Shown: positions 7,270-16,435 of the stretch, in pieces
Position numbering within the stretch: position 1 is the stretch's first letter
Layout: the number at the start of each line of letters is the position of its first letter
Source of the DNA: Selenomonadaceae bacterium
GTDB taxonomy: Bacteria; Bacillota; Negativicutes; Selenomonadales; Selenomonadaceae
Reading direction: 5' to 3'
Assembly: GCA_017527075.1 (NCBI GenBank)
Contig: JAFXQM010000018.1
Span: 1 to 64,000, forward strand
Length of the DNA stretch: 64,000 bases
Notes under the pieces: generated by a model
Databases searched by the model: none
Told to the model about the DNA's origin: nothing
Seen by the model: only the letters and a program-made list of their open reading frames with translations
Program-made: the position numbers and the translations under genes

Positions 7270-10200
7270 AACTCAGCATTAGGACGACGGAAGAAATTAC
7301 GCCGAAGATTTACGCGTACACGACGCCGGACGTGACGAGCAACATCGGCTGGACGAAAATCGGTTACACGACGCGCGACGTGCTCACTCGAATAAAAGAG
7401 CAACTCGGCACGGCACGAATTCATTTTAACTTGGAGTGGACGGGCGAGGCGGTCTTCAACGGCGCGCCGCTCAAAAATTTTTTCGACAAAGATTTTCACG
7501 CGTACTTGCGCAAGCGCGGCATCGTCGGCGACCAAGAATGGTTTCAAGTCACGGGCGCGGCTTCCGAAAAATATTTTCACGAGTTCAAAGACAATCGCGG
7601 CGTGCTGAAAAATTCTTCCGCGATGCCTTACACACTTCGCGAGGAGCAGGCGCGTGCCGTCGACGCGACGCAAAAATATTTTCGCGGACACGCGAGCGCA
7701 GAATTTCTCTGGAACGCAAAGCCGCGCTTCGGAAAAACTCTGACGACTTACGACCTGTGCAAACGAATGGACGCGGAAAAAATTTTAATCGTGACCAACC
7801 GCCCCGCCATCTCCCACGCCTGGTACGACGATTACGTAAAATTTTTGGGCGAGGAGTGGCTCTTCGTCAGCGAAGTCGACGCGCTCCGAGGAAAACCTTA
7901 CGTCCTCAGCCGCGAAGATTTTCAAAATGAAATTCTCAAGCACGACGACGCCCGCTGCGTTGAATTCGTCAGCCTGCAGGACATGAAGGGCTCAAAATAT
8001 TTTGGCGGCGAGCATGACAAGCTGGAGGAAGTCGCCAACGCAATTTGGGATCTGTTGGTCGTCGACGAGGCGCACGAGGGCGTGGACACCTTCAAGACCG
8101 ACGTTGCCTTTGACCAAATTCATCGGCACTTCACGTTGCACCTGTCCGGCACGCCCTTCAAAGCTCTCGCCAACAATAAATTTCCCGCCGAAGCGATTTT
8201 CAATTGGACTTACGCCGAGGAGCAGGAGAAAAAATTTTCCTTCGGCGACGACGAAGAAAATCCTTACGCCGAGCTGCCGCGCCTCAATCTTTACACTTAT
8301 CAAATGTCCGAGATTGTTCGCGGCGTTGTCGAGCGCGGCGTCGAGCTGGAGGGCGGCTCTGACGAATACGCCTTCGACCTCAACGAATTTTTTAAAACGG
8401 ATGACGCGGGCAAATTTTTTTACGAACAATCCGTCGACAAATTTTTGGACGCGCTGACCGTTCAGAAAAAATTTCCGTTCTCCACTCCCGAACTGCGCGA
8501 CGAACTCCGCCACACCTTCTGGCTGCTCAATCGTGTGGACAGTGCCCGCGCTCTCGCCGCGAAGCTCCAAGCTCACCCGACCTTCCAAGATTACGAAATT
8601 ATTTTGGCGGCGGGCGACGGAAAAATTGATGACGACGACGCGATAAAAAAATCTTACGACAAAGTTGTCGAGGCGATTAAAAAATTTCCGCGGACGATTA
8701 CTCTTTCCGTCGGGCAGCTGACGACCGGCGTGACAATCCCCGAATGGACGGGCGTACTCATGCTCGCCAACATGCACAGCCCCGCGCTTTACGTTCAAGC
8801 CGCCTTCCGCGCGCAAAACCCCTGCCTCTTCGCCCGCGACGGAAAATTTCTTCGCAAAGAAAATTCTTACGTCTTTGACTTCGACCCCGCACGCACGCTG
8901 ACGATTTTTGAATCGTTCGCGAATGATTTGGCGAGCGACACGAGCGGCGGGCGCGGAGACTTGGAGGCGCGGCAAAAAAATATTCGCACGCTCTTAAATT
9001 TTTTCCCCGTCATCGGCGAGGACGAAGGCGGCGAGCTCATCGAATTGGACGCGGAAAAAGTTTTGTCCCTGCCGCGAAGAATTCGTTGCGTCGAAGTCGT
9101 TCGCCGCGGCTTCATGAGCGATTTCCTTTTCCAAAATATTTCGCGCGTCTTCAACGCTTCGGCGGACGTTGTGGAAATTATTTCGCGCTTGCCCGCCGTC
9201 GAGGAGGACGAAATTAATTTACCCGCCAAAATCAGCGACGCAAACGAAAATCTTTTCCTGGACGACGACGGAGAAATTTCTATCCCGAAAGAAGTTGTCA
9301 TCGGCACGGCGGTTGATGTCTTCGGCGAAAAAAAATATGCGCCCGTCGAGCCGAACGAACGCGCCGCAAAAAAATTTTTCAAGGAAGAAATTAAATCCAC
9401 GCTGGACACCGCCCAAGAAATTTACGGAAAAGATTTATCCAAGGGCGAGCGCAAAAAGTTGGAACGGCAACTCAACGACGCGGCGGATTATCTCGTCAAG
9501 AAAACTTTCAAGAGTCACGAGCTGGAAAAGACCAACCTTGAACGCGAACGCAAAACCGCGCTGAAAAATTCCGACGAAAAATCCGCCGAAGAAATTAACG
9601 CCGAATTCGACCGCCGCCTGCAGGAGTCCGAAGAAAATTTCCGCGCCGAGCTCCCCGAAAAAATTAACGACTTCATGAAGGCCGCCGAGGAAAATACCGT
9701 CGCGCACGTCGAAACAAAAATTCAGGAGGCTGAGAAAAAATCCGTCGAAGATGACATCCGCGACCACCTGCGCGGCTTCTCGCGGACGATTCCTTCCTTC
9801 CTCATGGCTTACGGCGACGAATCGGTCACGCTTGCCAACTTCGACAAAATTATCCCCGACGAAGTTTTCAAAGAGCTCACGAGCATTTCCATTGACGACT
9901 TCCGTTATCTGCGCGACGTCGGGAAACTTTTCGACGAAATTACTTTCAACGATTCAGTCAAAGAATTTCTTCGCCTGCGCCGCGAACTTGCCGATTACTT
10001 CGACGAGGACCACGACAAAGATATTTTCGATTACATTCCGCCGCAAAAGACCAATCAGATTTTCACGCCGCGCGAGACCGTCCAAAAAATTCTCGCGCTC
10101 GTCGAAAAGCAATACCCCGGCTGCTTCGATGACCCCGACAGCACTTTCATCGACCCGTACATGAAGAGCGGAACTTTCGCCGTCGAAGTTGTCAGGCGGC

Positions 10201-10436
10201 TTTATCGCAGTCCGCGCCTCAAAGAAATTTTCCCCGACAAAGTTGACCGCCTCCGCCACATCTTCGCGCACCAAGTCTTCGGGCTCGCGCCAACCGAAAT
10301 TATTTTCCGCATTGCCAAAAATTATGTCCTCGGCTTCGGAATGGAAATGCCCAAAGAAAATTTCCGCCTGGCAGACGCTCTGCCCGCCGCCAAGGATGAT
10401 AAGCTCGACGAGTTCCTGGAGGAAATTTATGATTGA
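7266..10436 (+). CDS. GIY-YIG / SF2 helicase / methylase-like restriction protein (1056 aa)
   Basis: ATG 7266 after GGAGG. Domains in order: residues 1-110, T5orf172-type GIY-YIG-like nuclease (IYAYTT at 15-20, KIGYTTRDV with R37); 120-530, superfamily 2 helicase with Walker A AKPRFGKT (151-158), DEAH at 267-270, SGTP near 295, and ITLSVGQLTTGV ... QAAFRAQNP as motifs V-VI near 475-520; about 690-840, charged coiled coil; 900-1056, an amino-methyltransferase-like domain (QIFTPRETVQKIL, then DPYMKSGTF near 963) that stops before any NPPY motif. It looks like the cutting and translocating subunit of a restriction system. The last domain lacks the catalytic tetrapeptide, which is in the next protein. 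Confidence 0.82.
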   Translation: MKLSIRTTEEITPKIYAYTTPDVTSNIGWTKIGYTTRDVLTRIKEQLGTARIHFNLEWTGEAVFNGAPLKNFFDKDFHAYLRKRGIVGDQEWFQVTGAASEKYFHEFKDNRGVLKNSSAMPYTLREEQARAVDATQKYFRGHASAEFLWNAKPRFGKTLTTYDLCKRMDAEKILIVTNRPAISHAWYDDYVKFLGEEWLFVSEVDALRGKPYVLSREDFQNEILKHDDARCVEFVSLQDMKGSKYFGGEHDKLEEVANAIWDLLVVDEAHEGVDTFKTDVAFDQIHRHFTLHLSGTPFKALANNKFPAEAIFNWTYAEEQEKKFSFGDDEENPYAELPRLNLYTYQMSEIVRGVVERGVELEGGSDEYAFDLNEFFKTDDAGKFFYEQSVDKFLDALTVQKKFPFSTPELRDELRHTFWLLNRVDSARALAAKLQAHPTFQDYEIILAAGDGKIDDDDAIKKSYDKVVEAIKKFPRTITLSVGQLTTGVTIPEWTGVLMLANMHSPALYVQAAFRAQNPCLFARDGKFLRKENSYVFDFDPARTLTIFESFANDLASDTSGGRGDLEARQKNIRTLLNFFPVIGEDEGGELIELDAEKVLSLPRRIRCVEVVRRGFMSDFLFQNISRVFNASADVVEIISRLPAVEEDEINLPAKISDANENLFLDDDGEISIPKEVVIGTAVDVFGEKKYAPVEPNERAAKKFFKEEIKSTLDTAQEIYGKDLSKGERKKLERQLNDAADYLVKKTFKSHELEKTNLERERKTALKNSDEKSAEEINAEFDRRLQESEENFRAELPEKINDFMKAAEENTVAHVETKIQEAEKKSVEDDIRDHLRGFSRTIPSFLMAYGDESVTLANFDKIIPDEVFKELTSISIDDFRYLRDVGKLFDEITFNDSVKEFLRLRRELADYFDEDHDKDIFDYIPPQKTNQIFTPRETVQKILALVEKQYPGCFDDPDSTFIDPYMKSGTFAVEVVRRLYRSPRLKEIFPDKVDRLRHIFAHQVFGLAPTEIIFRIAKNYVLGFGMEMPKENFRLADALPAAKDDKLDEFLEEIYD

Positions 10437-12093
10437 CTTCAACGCCCCGCCGCTCGTCGACGTGATGAAAATTCTTCTGCGCGGGCTGGACATCAAAGAT
10501 TTATCCGCCGTCAAGCCGCGCGCTCTGAAAAATGCCGCCGAGAAAAATTTTCGCACGCGCTCGCTGGCTGAAGTCTGCTCGCCGAGTCATCTGGTCAAGT
10601 TCATGGTCGACGCCCTCGACAACAACGAAAAAATTTTCTGGCAAGTTCGCGTCGAAGCCCGCTGCCTGGAACCCGCTTGCGGCGAAGCTCCATTCATCAC
10701 CAACAGATACGACGCCGAATCGGGCGAAGAAATTCCCTTCGACAAACGCGCCGGCATTTTGGACAAAAAGTTCCGCGCCATCCCCAAAGACGCTGACAAA
10801 ATTTTTTGGGCTTATCGTGCCGTTCAGAGCGTTTACGGCTTTGAGCTCCAAGACGACAGCCTGCTCCTCGCCCGCGCCAATGTCCTCCTCTCCTTCGCCG
10901 AGTTCGTCGGTGATTTTTCCCTCGACGAGCTGAAAGACGCCGCAAACATCATCGCGTGGAATTTTTTTAAGTTCGACGGAATGAGCGAGCCCGATTCGTT
11001 CTTCGCCCCGACGATTATCGATTGGCGCGACGGAGAAAATTTTTCTTTCGGAGGTATCAACATGGCAAAATTTACTTTCGTCATCTGCAACCCGCCGTAT
11101 CAAGACGATACTTCGGGCGACAACAAAACTTTCGCCCCGCCCGTTTACAATCACTTCATGAAGTCCTCGCAGAAAGTTGGAGAAAAAGTTGTGCTCATCA
11201 CGCCCGCAAGATTTCTCTTCGACGCGGGAGCAACGCCCAAAGATTTTAATCGCCAAATGCTCAACGACCCGCACTTCAAAGTTTTGGATTACGCGCCCGA
11301 CGCAAAAATATATTTTAAGGGCGTCGAAATTAAAGGCGGCGTCGCTGTCACCGTTTATGACTCGACAGAAAATTTTGGAGCGATTGGAACTTTCACGCCG
11401 TATCCTGAACTCAACGCCATTCACAAAAAAATTTGCGTCGAAGATAAAAATTTCCGCTCGCTCAGAGAAATTATTTTCTCGCGAAAAATTTTTAAGCTCA
11501 CGGAAAAATTTTATGAAGAAAATCCCAACGCGCCGACTTACTTGAAAGACAAGAACAGTTACACGATTGGCACGAACGCTTTCACAGAGATGCCCGAATA
11601 TTTTTCTGTCGACAAACCCGACGACGAAAACGATTACGTTCAAGTTCTCGGCTTGGCGAAAATGAGGCGCACATACAGATGGATTCGCTGCGATTATGTC
11701 AACGCGCCCGCGCCGCTGGAAAAATTTAAAGTCTTCGTGCCCGCGTCGAGCAGTTCGGGAGCCTTCGGCGAAATTCTGAGCACACCACTCGTTGAGTCGC
11801 CGCATGTTTGTTGCTCGGAAACTTTCATTACGGTCGGAGCCTTCGACACGCGCGCGGAGGCAGAGGCTTGCTTGAAATATATCAAGAGCAAATTCGCGCG
11901 GGCAATGCTCGGCATTTTGAAAGTGACTCAACACAATACGCGGGAGACGTGGGCAAAAGTTCCGCTGGAAGATTTTTCTTCGGGCAGTGACATCGATTGG
12001 CGCGCTTCGGTCGACGCGCAACTTTATCGCAAATACAACTTGACGGCGGAAGAAATTTCATTCATCGAGACGCACGTGAAGGAGATGAGTTGA
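10429..12093 (+). CDS. N6-adenine DNA methyltransferase with recognition domain (Eco57I-like)
   Basis: 554 aa; ATG 10429 sits inside the end of the previous gene (8-base overlap), with GGAGG upstream. FRTRSLAEVCSPSHLVKFMV leads to SAM-binding motif I LEPACGEAPF (residues 81-90), then the catalytic NPPY at 221-224, followed by PVYNHFM and LITPARFLFDAG. The region from about 330 on (FSRKIFKL ... VFVPASSSSGAFG ... TRETWAKVPLE) looks like a target-recognition domain. It should methylate adenine in the host site and, with the preceding nuclease/helicase, form a two-chain restriction-modification enzyme. Confidence 0.82.
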   Translation: MIDFNAPPLVDVMKILLRGLDIKDLSAVKPRALKNAAEKNFRTRSLAEVCSPSHLVKFMVDALDNNEKIFWQVRVEARCLEPACGEAPFITNRYDAESGEEIPFDKRAGILDKKFRAIPKDADKIFWAYRAVQSVYGFELQDDSLLLARANVLLSFAEFVGDFSLDELKDAANIIAWNFFKFDGMSEPDSFFAPTIIDWRDGENFSFGGINMAKFTFVICNPPYQDDTSGDNKTFAPPVYNHFMKSSQKVGEKVVLITPARFLFDAGATPKDFNRQMLNDPHFKVLDYAPDAKIYFKGVEIKGGVAVTVYDSTENFGAIGTFTPYPELNAIHKKICVEDKNFRSLREIIFSRKIFKLTEKFYEENPNAPTYLKDKNSYTIGTNAFTEMPEYFSVDKPDDENDYVQVLGLAKMRRTYRWIRCDYVNAPAPLEKFKVFVPASSSSGAFGEILSTPLVESPHVCCSETFITVGAFDTRAEAEACLKYIKSKFARAMLGILKVTQHNTRETWAKVPLEDFSSGSDIDWRASVDAQLYRKYNLTAEEISFIETHVKEMS

Positions 12094-12094
12094 A

Positions 12095-12382
12095 ATGCTG
12101 ACGATAGAAGAAATAAAAGCGGCGGTGACTCCGATTTGCGAACGATACGGCGTGGACAAGGTGACTTTGTTCGGCTCTTACGCGCGCGGCGAGGCAGACG
12201 ACAAAAGCGACGTGGATTTGATGGTCGACGGCGGCAAACTTGTGGGCTTTGAGTGGGGCGGCTTTTACGCTGACGTTCAAGAGGCGTTGGGCGTGGAGCT
12301 CGACGTGCTCAGCAGACGCGGCACGCGTCCAAAATTTTTAAACGCAATTTCAAAAGACGAGGTGTTGCTTTATGAAGGGTAA
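12095..12382 (+). CDS. Second MNT-type nucleotidyltransferase (95 aa)
   Basis: ATG 12095 begins one base after the methyltransferase stop; AAGGAG about ten bases upstream. GSYARG at residues 27-32 and DVD (D39, D41), ten residues after the Ser, are the nucleotidyltransferase motif. It differs from the MNT gene at the head of the island and resembles the single-domain MNT class. No HEPN gene follows: the downstream 218 bases hold a repeat element. It may be a lone antitoxin, or act on the same HEPN or on the restriction proteins. Confidence 0.85.
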   Translation: MLTIEEIKAAVTPICERYGVDKVTLFGSYARGEADDKSDVDLMVDGGKLVGFEWGGFYADVQEALGVELDVLSRRGTRPKFLNAISKDEVLLYEG

Positions 12383-12563
12383 TCCCCTCTTCACTCAAGA
12401 GTGGATTCGCAGAATCTTTCCTCATTGGCGCGAGTCATCCCTTCGATTTGGCGTGAAAAAATTTTTTGTGTGTTGAACCTTACTTTTCTTTTGCGTGCCC
12501 AAAAGAAAAGTAAGCAAAAGAAAAGGGCACCTCGCGGGGGCGTTGGTCATCCTTGACGGCCTC
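12381..12563 (-). repeat. Dispersed intergenic element, copy 1 (inverted)
   Basis: Read on the minus strand: GAGGCCGTC, GGATGACCAACGCCCCCGCGAG, an A/T-rich hairpin with 15-bp arms CTTACTTTTCTTTTG / CAAAAGAAAAGTAAG, and a right end CCACTCTTGAGTGAAGAGGGG. Same order as the copies at 24334, 44636 and 55061. It touches the 3' end of the second MNT gene and lies upstream of priA. Confidence 0.85.
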
Positions 12564-12600
12564 TGATTCGCGGCGCAAAAAAATTTTTTGGAGTGAGAGA

Positions 12601-14790
12601 ATGAAAATCGCTGAGGTGTGCGTGAACGTCGAGACGAACAGCGTGCAAAAAAATTTTACGTATCGAGTGCCGGAGCTGATGAAATTTTTGACGGCGGGCT
12701 GGCGCGTGACGGTTCCTTTCGGGGCGCAGACACTGGAAGGATTCGTGATGAGTGTGCGCGAGGTCGACGAGGCGACGGACTTTGGATTTGTGCTGAAGGA
12801 AATAAAGAGCGTGTTCGACGACGAGGCGTGGTTCACGGCGGAGATGGTCGGCATGGCGCGTTGGCTGTCGGAATTTTATTTGTGCCCGCTGTCGACGGCG
12901 ATGGGATTGTTCATGCCGGGGCGGCGCGGGAAAAAAATTTCCGGGCGCTTCGAAAAAGTTTTGCGGCTCGCGAAAAGTTTTGAGGCGAAAAATTTTTCAA
13001 GGAAGCCCGCGCAACTGAGAGTGCTGAAACTTTTGGAGGAGCGCGGGGAACTTTCCTTGAGCGCGGAAAAAATTTCGGCGGCGACAGTGAATGCGTTGGC
13101 GGCGGCGGGTTACGTGGAAGTGGAGCGGCGGAGAATTTTGCGCGACAGTTATTCGGAAATGAAATCGGCGGCGCGGAGCTTCGAGCTGACGGCTGAGCAG
13201 GCGGCGGCGATTGAGTCTGTAGAAAAATTTTTGGCGGCGCGCAGGTTCCAAGGATTTTTGTTGCACGGGGTGACGGGTTCGGGCAAGACGCAAGTTTATA
13301 TCGAGCTGGCGAAAATCACTCGGCGGCTGGGGCGGCGCGTGATAATTTTGGTTCCGGAAATTGCGTTGACGAGCCAAATCGTTTCGAACTTCAAGGCGCA
13401 CTTCGCGGACGTGGCGGTGATTCACAGTCGGCTGAGCGTGGCGGAGCGCAGTGACACGTTCCACAAAATCCGCGGCGGCGAGGTCGGAATCGTAATCGGA
13501 GCGCGGTCGGCATTGTTCACGCCGATAGAAAACGTCGGGCTGATTGTCGTCGACGAGGAGCAGGATTCGTCGTACAAGCAAAATAATTTTTTCCCGCGGT
13601 ATCACGGAGTGGTGGTCGCCGAGGAGTTTGCAAAGTTTCATGAAGCGGCGGTGGTGTTCGGGTCAGCGACGCCGAGCGTGGAAAATTTTTATCGGGCGAA
13701 ATGCGGCGAGCTGATTCTTTTGAAAATGCCGCGGCGAGTTTTGAACAACCCGCTGCCCGAAGTGAAATGCGTGGACATGCGCGGCGAGCTTGCGGCGAAA
13801 AATTTTTCCGTCTTGAGCCGCGCGATGGTCGCGCTGCTTGAAAAAACTTTGGCGGAAAAAAATCAGGCGATACTGCTTTTGAATCGGCGGGGCTGGTCGA
13901 CGGTGGTGATGTGCCGAGCATGCGGCGAGGTGGCGCGTTGCCCGGACTGCGGGCTGCCGATGACTTATCACGCGGACGGAAGATTGCTCTGCCATCATTG
14001 CGAGGTGGAAGCGGAGCCGCCTGAAGTTTGTCCGAACTGCGGCAGTCGACGGATAAAATTTTTGGGAACGGGCACGGAGAAATTGGAGCGGGCGTTGAAA
14101 ATTTTGTTGCCGACGGCGCGGGTCTTGCGCATGGACAGAGATTCGACGGGCGGCAAGTTCGGTCACCAAAAAATTTTGGACGCGTTCGCGGCGCACGAGT
14201 TTGATATTTTGTTCGGCACGCAGATGGTCGCCAAAGGTCATGACATCAGCGGCGTGACGGCGGTCGGAGTGTTGAGCGCGGACGCGGCTTTGAGCTTTGC
14301 AAACTTTCGGGCGGCGGAGCAGTGTTTCGCGCTGATAACGCAGGCGGCGGGGCGGGCGGGTCGCGCGGATTTGCCGGGCAAAGTCATCGTTCAGGCTTAC
14401 GACGTGAGCTCGGCGGCGATTCGATTCGGTTGCGCGCAGGATTACGAAAAATTTTTCGCGAGCGAGTTGCCTCAGCGCGAGTCAGCTTTTTTTCCGCCGT
14501 TCTGTCGGCTGGTCAAGCTGACGTTCATGCACACGGACGAAACGAAGGCCAAAGACTTTGCAAAAAAAATTCGCGCGGCTTTCCTTTCCGAGTTGCCGAA
14601 AAATTTTTCCGCGCGCCAAAAAATTTTCGGACCGATACCCGCCGCCATTTCAAACTTGCGCGGGGTTTATCGATTCGTGCTGTTGATTAAGACGGAAGAT
14701 TTATTGAGCGTGAGAAATTTTTTGCGGGCGCACGATTTGCACAAGCGCGACGACGTTTTGATTGACATCGACCCGCTGACGACCGATTGA
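12601..14790 (+). CDS. priA: Primosomal protein N' (replication restart helicase)
   Basis: 729 aa, normal length. Order: N-terminal 3'-DNA binding domain (VNVETNSVQKNFTYRVP), helicase core with Walker A GVTGSGKTQVY (about 221-231), motif II VVDEEQDSSYKQ, GSATPS, a zinc-binding insertion with eight cysteines from about residue 437 (CRACGEVARCPDCG ... CHHC ... CPNCGS), then GTQMVAKGHD and QAAGRAGR. PriA reloads the replisome at stalled forks. Start ATG 12601 was chosen over an upstream in-frame codon inside the repeat. Preceded by the repeat, followed by a strong terminator. Confidence 0.95.
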   Translation: MKIAEVCVNVETNSVQKNFTYRVPELMKFLTAGWRVTVPFGAQTLEGFVMSVREVDEATDFGFVLKEIKSVFDDEAWFTAEMVGMARWLSEFYLCPLSTAMGLFMPGRRGKKISGRFEKVLRLAKSFEAKNFSRKPAQLRVLKLLEERGELSLSAEKISAATVNALAAAGYVEVERRRILRDSYSEMKSAARSFELTAEQAAAIESVEKFLAARRFQGFLLHGVTGSGKTQVYIELAKITRRLGRRVIILVPEIALTSQIVSNFKAHFADVAVIHSRLSVAERSDTFHKIRGGEVGIVIGARSALFTPIENVGLIVVDEEQDSSYKQNNFFPRYHGVVVAEEFAKFHEAAVVFGSATPSVENFYRAKCGELILLKMPRRVLNNPLPEVKCVDMRGELAAKNFSVLSRAMVALLEKTLAEKNQAILLLNRRGWSTVVMCRACGEVARCPDCGLPMTYHADGRLLCHHCEVEAEPPEVCPNCGSRRIKFLGTGTEKLERALKILLPTARVLRMDRDSTGGKFGHQKILDAFAAHEFDILFGTQMVAKGHDISGVTAVGVLSADAALSFANFRAAEQCFALITQAAGRAGRADLPGKVIVQAYDVSSAAIRFGCAQDYEKFFASELPQRESAFFPPFCRLVKLTFMHTDETKAKDFAKKIRAAFLSELPKNFSARQKIFGPIPAAISNLRGVYRFVLLIKTEDLLSVRNFLRAHDLHKRDDVLIDIDPLTTD

Positions 14791-14804
14791 ACGCGTAAAA
14801 AAAT

Positions 14805-14845
14805 TATCGCCCTCGTGTCCACGAACACGGGAGCGATTTTTTTTT
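14805..14845 (+). terminator. Terminator of priA
   Basis: ATCGCcCtCGTGT, loop, ACACGgGaGCGAT, then nine Ts; shared with the convergent gene ending at 14848. Confidence 0.85.
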
Positions 14846-14847
14846 GC

Positions 14848-15384
14848 TCAGAGATGATTGCTCAAGCCTTTGTTGATTTCCTTCAGGCATTTTTGGAAAG
14901 CACCGCGGCGGGCGCGAAGGTTGCTCGTCTTTGAAAGCTCCTCGTCACTCGCGCCGAAGACATCGACGACATCCAGCGGCGTGCACAGGTATGCGTCGAC
15001 CTGAATCGACACGCGGTCCTTCTCGCGGCTCTTGGGGTTGTTGTGCCTGTCGACGACCGAATCCGACACGATGAGGCAAACGATTTTTTTGTAACCGCTC
15101 GCGCGCGTGAACTCAATCAAATCATTTTTGCTCGGAGTCTGCTCGCCGATAAAACCTTTCCGCAGCCAAAATTTTTTGTACAGCGTTTGCATTTCGTTGC
15201 CGACGAAAATTTTTGCGCCGCTCTTCGCCTTGAGCTCGTTCTTCACGACCTTGTAAAAATCTTCCGTCTTGAACTCGACGCCGCCGACAATCACCACGCC
15301 CACGCTTTGAGTGTCGCGCGCCGCAAATGCCGTGCCGCTCACCGCCAAGCAAATCATCAACGCGAGTAAAAAAATTTTTTTCAA
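14848..15384 (-). CDS. Small exported protein of unknown function (178 aa)
   Basis: Starts at TTG 15384, eight bases after GGAGGA; the open frame extends upstream through the neighbour but without similarity or signals. Residues 1-21 form a signal peptide (LKKIFLLALMICLAVSGTAFA). The mature part has VVIVGGVEFKTEDFYKVVKNEL and a later KKIVCLIVSDSVVDR, and resembles small exported proteins that probably share a Rossmann-like or TolB-N-like layout; I do not recognise the family. Five bases separate it from the stop of the preceding recognition-domain gene. Confidence 0.75.
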   Translation of the reverse strand: MKKIFLLALMICLAVSGTAFAARDTQSVGVVIVGGVEFKTEDFYKVVKNELKAKSGAKIFVGNEMQTLYKKFWLRKGFIGEQTPSKNDLIEFTRASGYKKIVCLIVSDSVVDRHNNPKSREKDRVSIQVDAYLCTPLDVVDVFGASDEELSKTSNLRARRGAFQKCLKEINKGLSNHL

Positions 15385-15389
15385 ATCAA

Positions 15390-16361
15390 TCACTCCTCCG
15401 CGTCCATATCGTCGAATAATTTTTTCAGCTCCGATAAAGTTTCGTACAGCCTCAGCAGCGTGACTTGCAGCTCGTGCTCGGTCATGCGCGGCGAAAAGTC
15501 GTAAGCCTCCATGACGGCGCGGTCGTTCGCCTCGTGCGCGCGCCGCAATTCCTTCGGCATGGTCAGCGGGTCGTAAAGGTCGGCGAAGCTCGCCTCGGGA
15601 AATTTTCTCCGCGCCAAAAGAATTTCGCCCGCCGTCCGCTCCACCTTCCGCCAAAACGGCGGCCAAGGGAATCCGTTGTACACAATCGTCCCCGAATATC
15701 GGTATCGATTTTCCAGACGCCCGCAAGTCATTCGCATCCAAGTCATGTGCACGGAACTGGTCAGCACTCCGAAGTGCCACCACTTTGCATTCGGAATGGA
15801 GAACGCCAAGTTGCTCACGATTGTGTTTGCGTCCATGAATCCAATCGGAATGTAATCGCGGCGTTCAGAGCTGACGCCGGGCACGAGAAGATAATCTGTC
15901 TTCGGCTGAGCAATCTGACAGAAGAGCCACGGCGTCTTGGCAAAATTTCTCGTTGAAGGAGCTTTGCTTGCCAAGCGAAAATTTTTTACGGCTTGCACTC
16001 GCTCGTAAACCAATTTCATCTTGCGCAATTCATTCGGCGGACAGTCGACGAGCCAGAGACAATAACGCGGAAGTTTGCGGATAAATTCTCTCGAACCGAC
16101 GTATGGACGAATCCATTTCTTTGCGGCGGGCTCGCGCCTGATGAAGTCTTCGTACTCGTCAGCCTCGATGATTAAGTTGCCGCCGTCCCTCGGCATGCTC
16201 CCGAAAAAAATTTTTGGAATGGAATAAACGGGCGCGGAAAAATTTCTGACGTAAGAATTTTTGTCGATCTTGGCGAAGTAAACGGGCAAATCGTTGCAGT
16301 AAAAATCTTTGACCTCGGCTTCGACGTAACCCGAAAAATTTTCGTCGTAAAGTTTAATCAT
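15390..16361 (-). CDS. Orphan MmeI-type target-recognition / C-terminal domain (323 aa)
   Basis: Matches only the C-terminal third of type IIG MmeI-like restriction-methylases: RYCLWLVDCPPNELRK, VSSERRDYIPIGFMD, then NAKWWHFGVLTSSVHMTW, RYSGTIVYNGFPWP, and LYDPLTMPKELRRAH near the end. The nuclease, SAM-binding motif and NPPY tetrapeptide of the family are absent, and upstream lies a terminator and fabF, so nothing is missing by local deletion. It has its own ATG and a GAGGGT ribosome site. It may supply DNA specificity to a partner elsewhere, or be a decayed fragment kept as an ORF. Confidence 0.8.
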   Translation of the reverse strand: MIKLYDENFSGYVEAEVKDFYCNDLPVYFAKIDKNSYVRNFSAPVYSIPKIFFGSMPRDGGNLIIEADEYEDFIRREPAAKKWIRPYVGSREFIRKLPRYCLWLVDCPPNELRKMKLVYERVQAVKNFRLASKAPSTRNFAKTPWLFCQIAQPKTDYLLVPGVSSERRDYIPIGFMDANTIVSNLAFSIPNAKWWHFGVLTSSVHMTWMRMTCGRLENRYRYSGTIVYNGFPWPPFWRKVERTAGEILLARRKFPEASFADLYDPLTMPKELRRAHEANDRAVMEAYDFSPRMTEHELQVTLLRLYETLSELKKLFDDMDAEE

Positions 16362-16384
16362 GATTGACCCTCGTGTCGCGAATC

Positions 16385-16421
16385 AAAAAATCTCCTGACA
16401 AAGCGTCGGGAGATTTTTTTT
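16385..16421. terminator. Terminator after fabF
   Basis: ATCTCCtGAC-aaag-cGTCgGGAGAT between A- and T-runs; works for fabF on the minus strand and insulates the recognition-domain gene. Confidence 0.8.
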
Positions 16422-16435
16422 GCGGAAAAAATTTT

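Noticed and set aside
10501..12021. 506-codon open frame antisense to the methyltransferase
   Set aside because: Shadow of the NPPY methyltransferase gene; composition and lack of motifs argue against coding.
12381..12563. Repeat copy 1 as small ORFs (for example through CTTTTCTTTTG tracts)
   Set aside because: Open frames differ between copies and are broken by indels; only the hairpin structure is kept.
15385..15783. Upstream extension of the exported protein at 14848
   Set aside because: It runs through the neighbouring recognition-domain gene in another frame, and a signal peptide with a good ribosome site starts at 15384.
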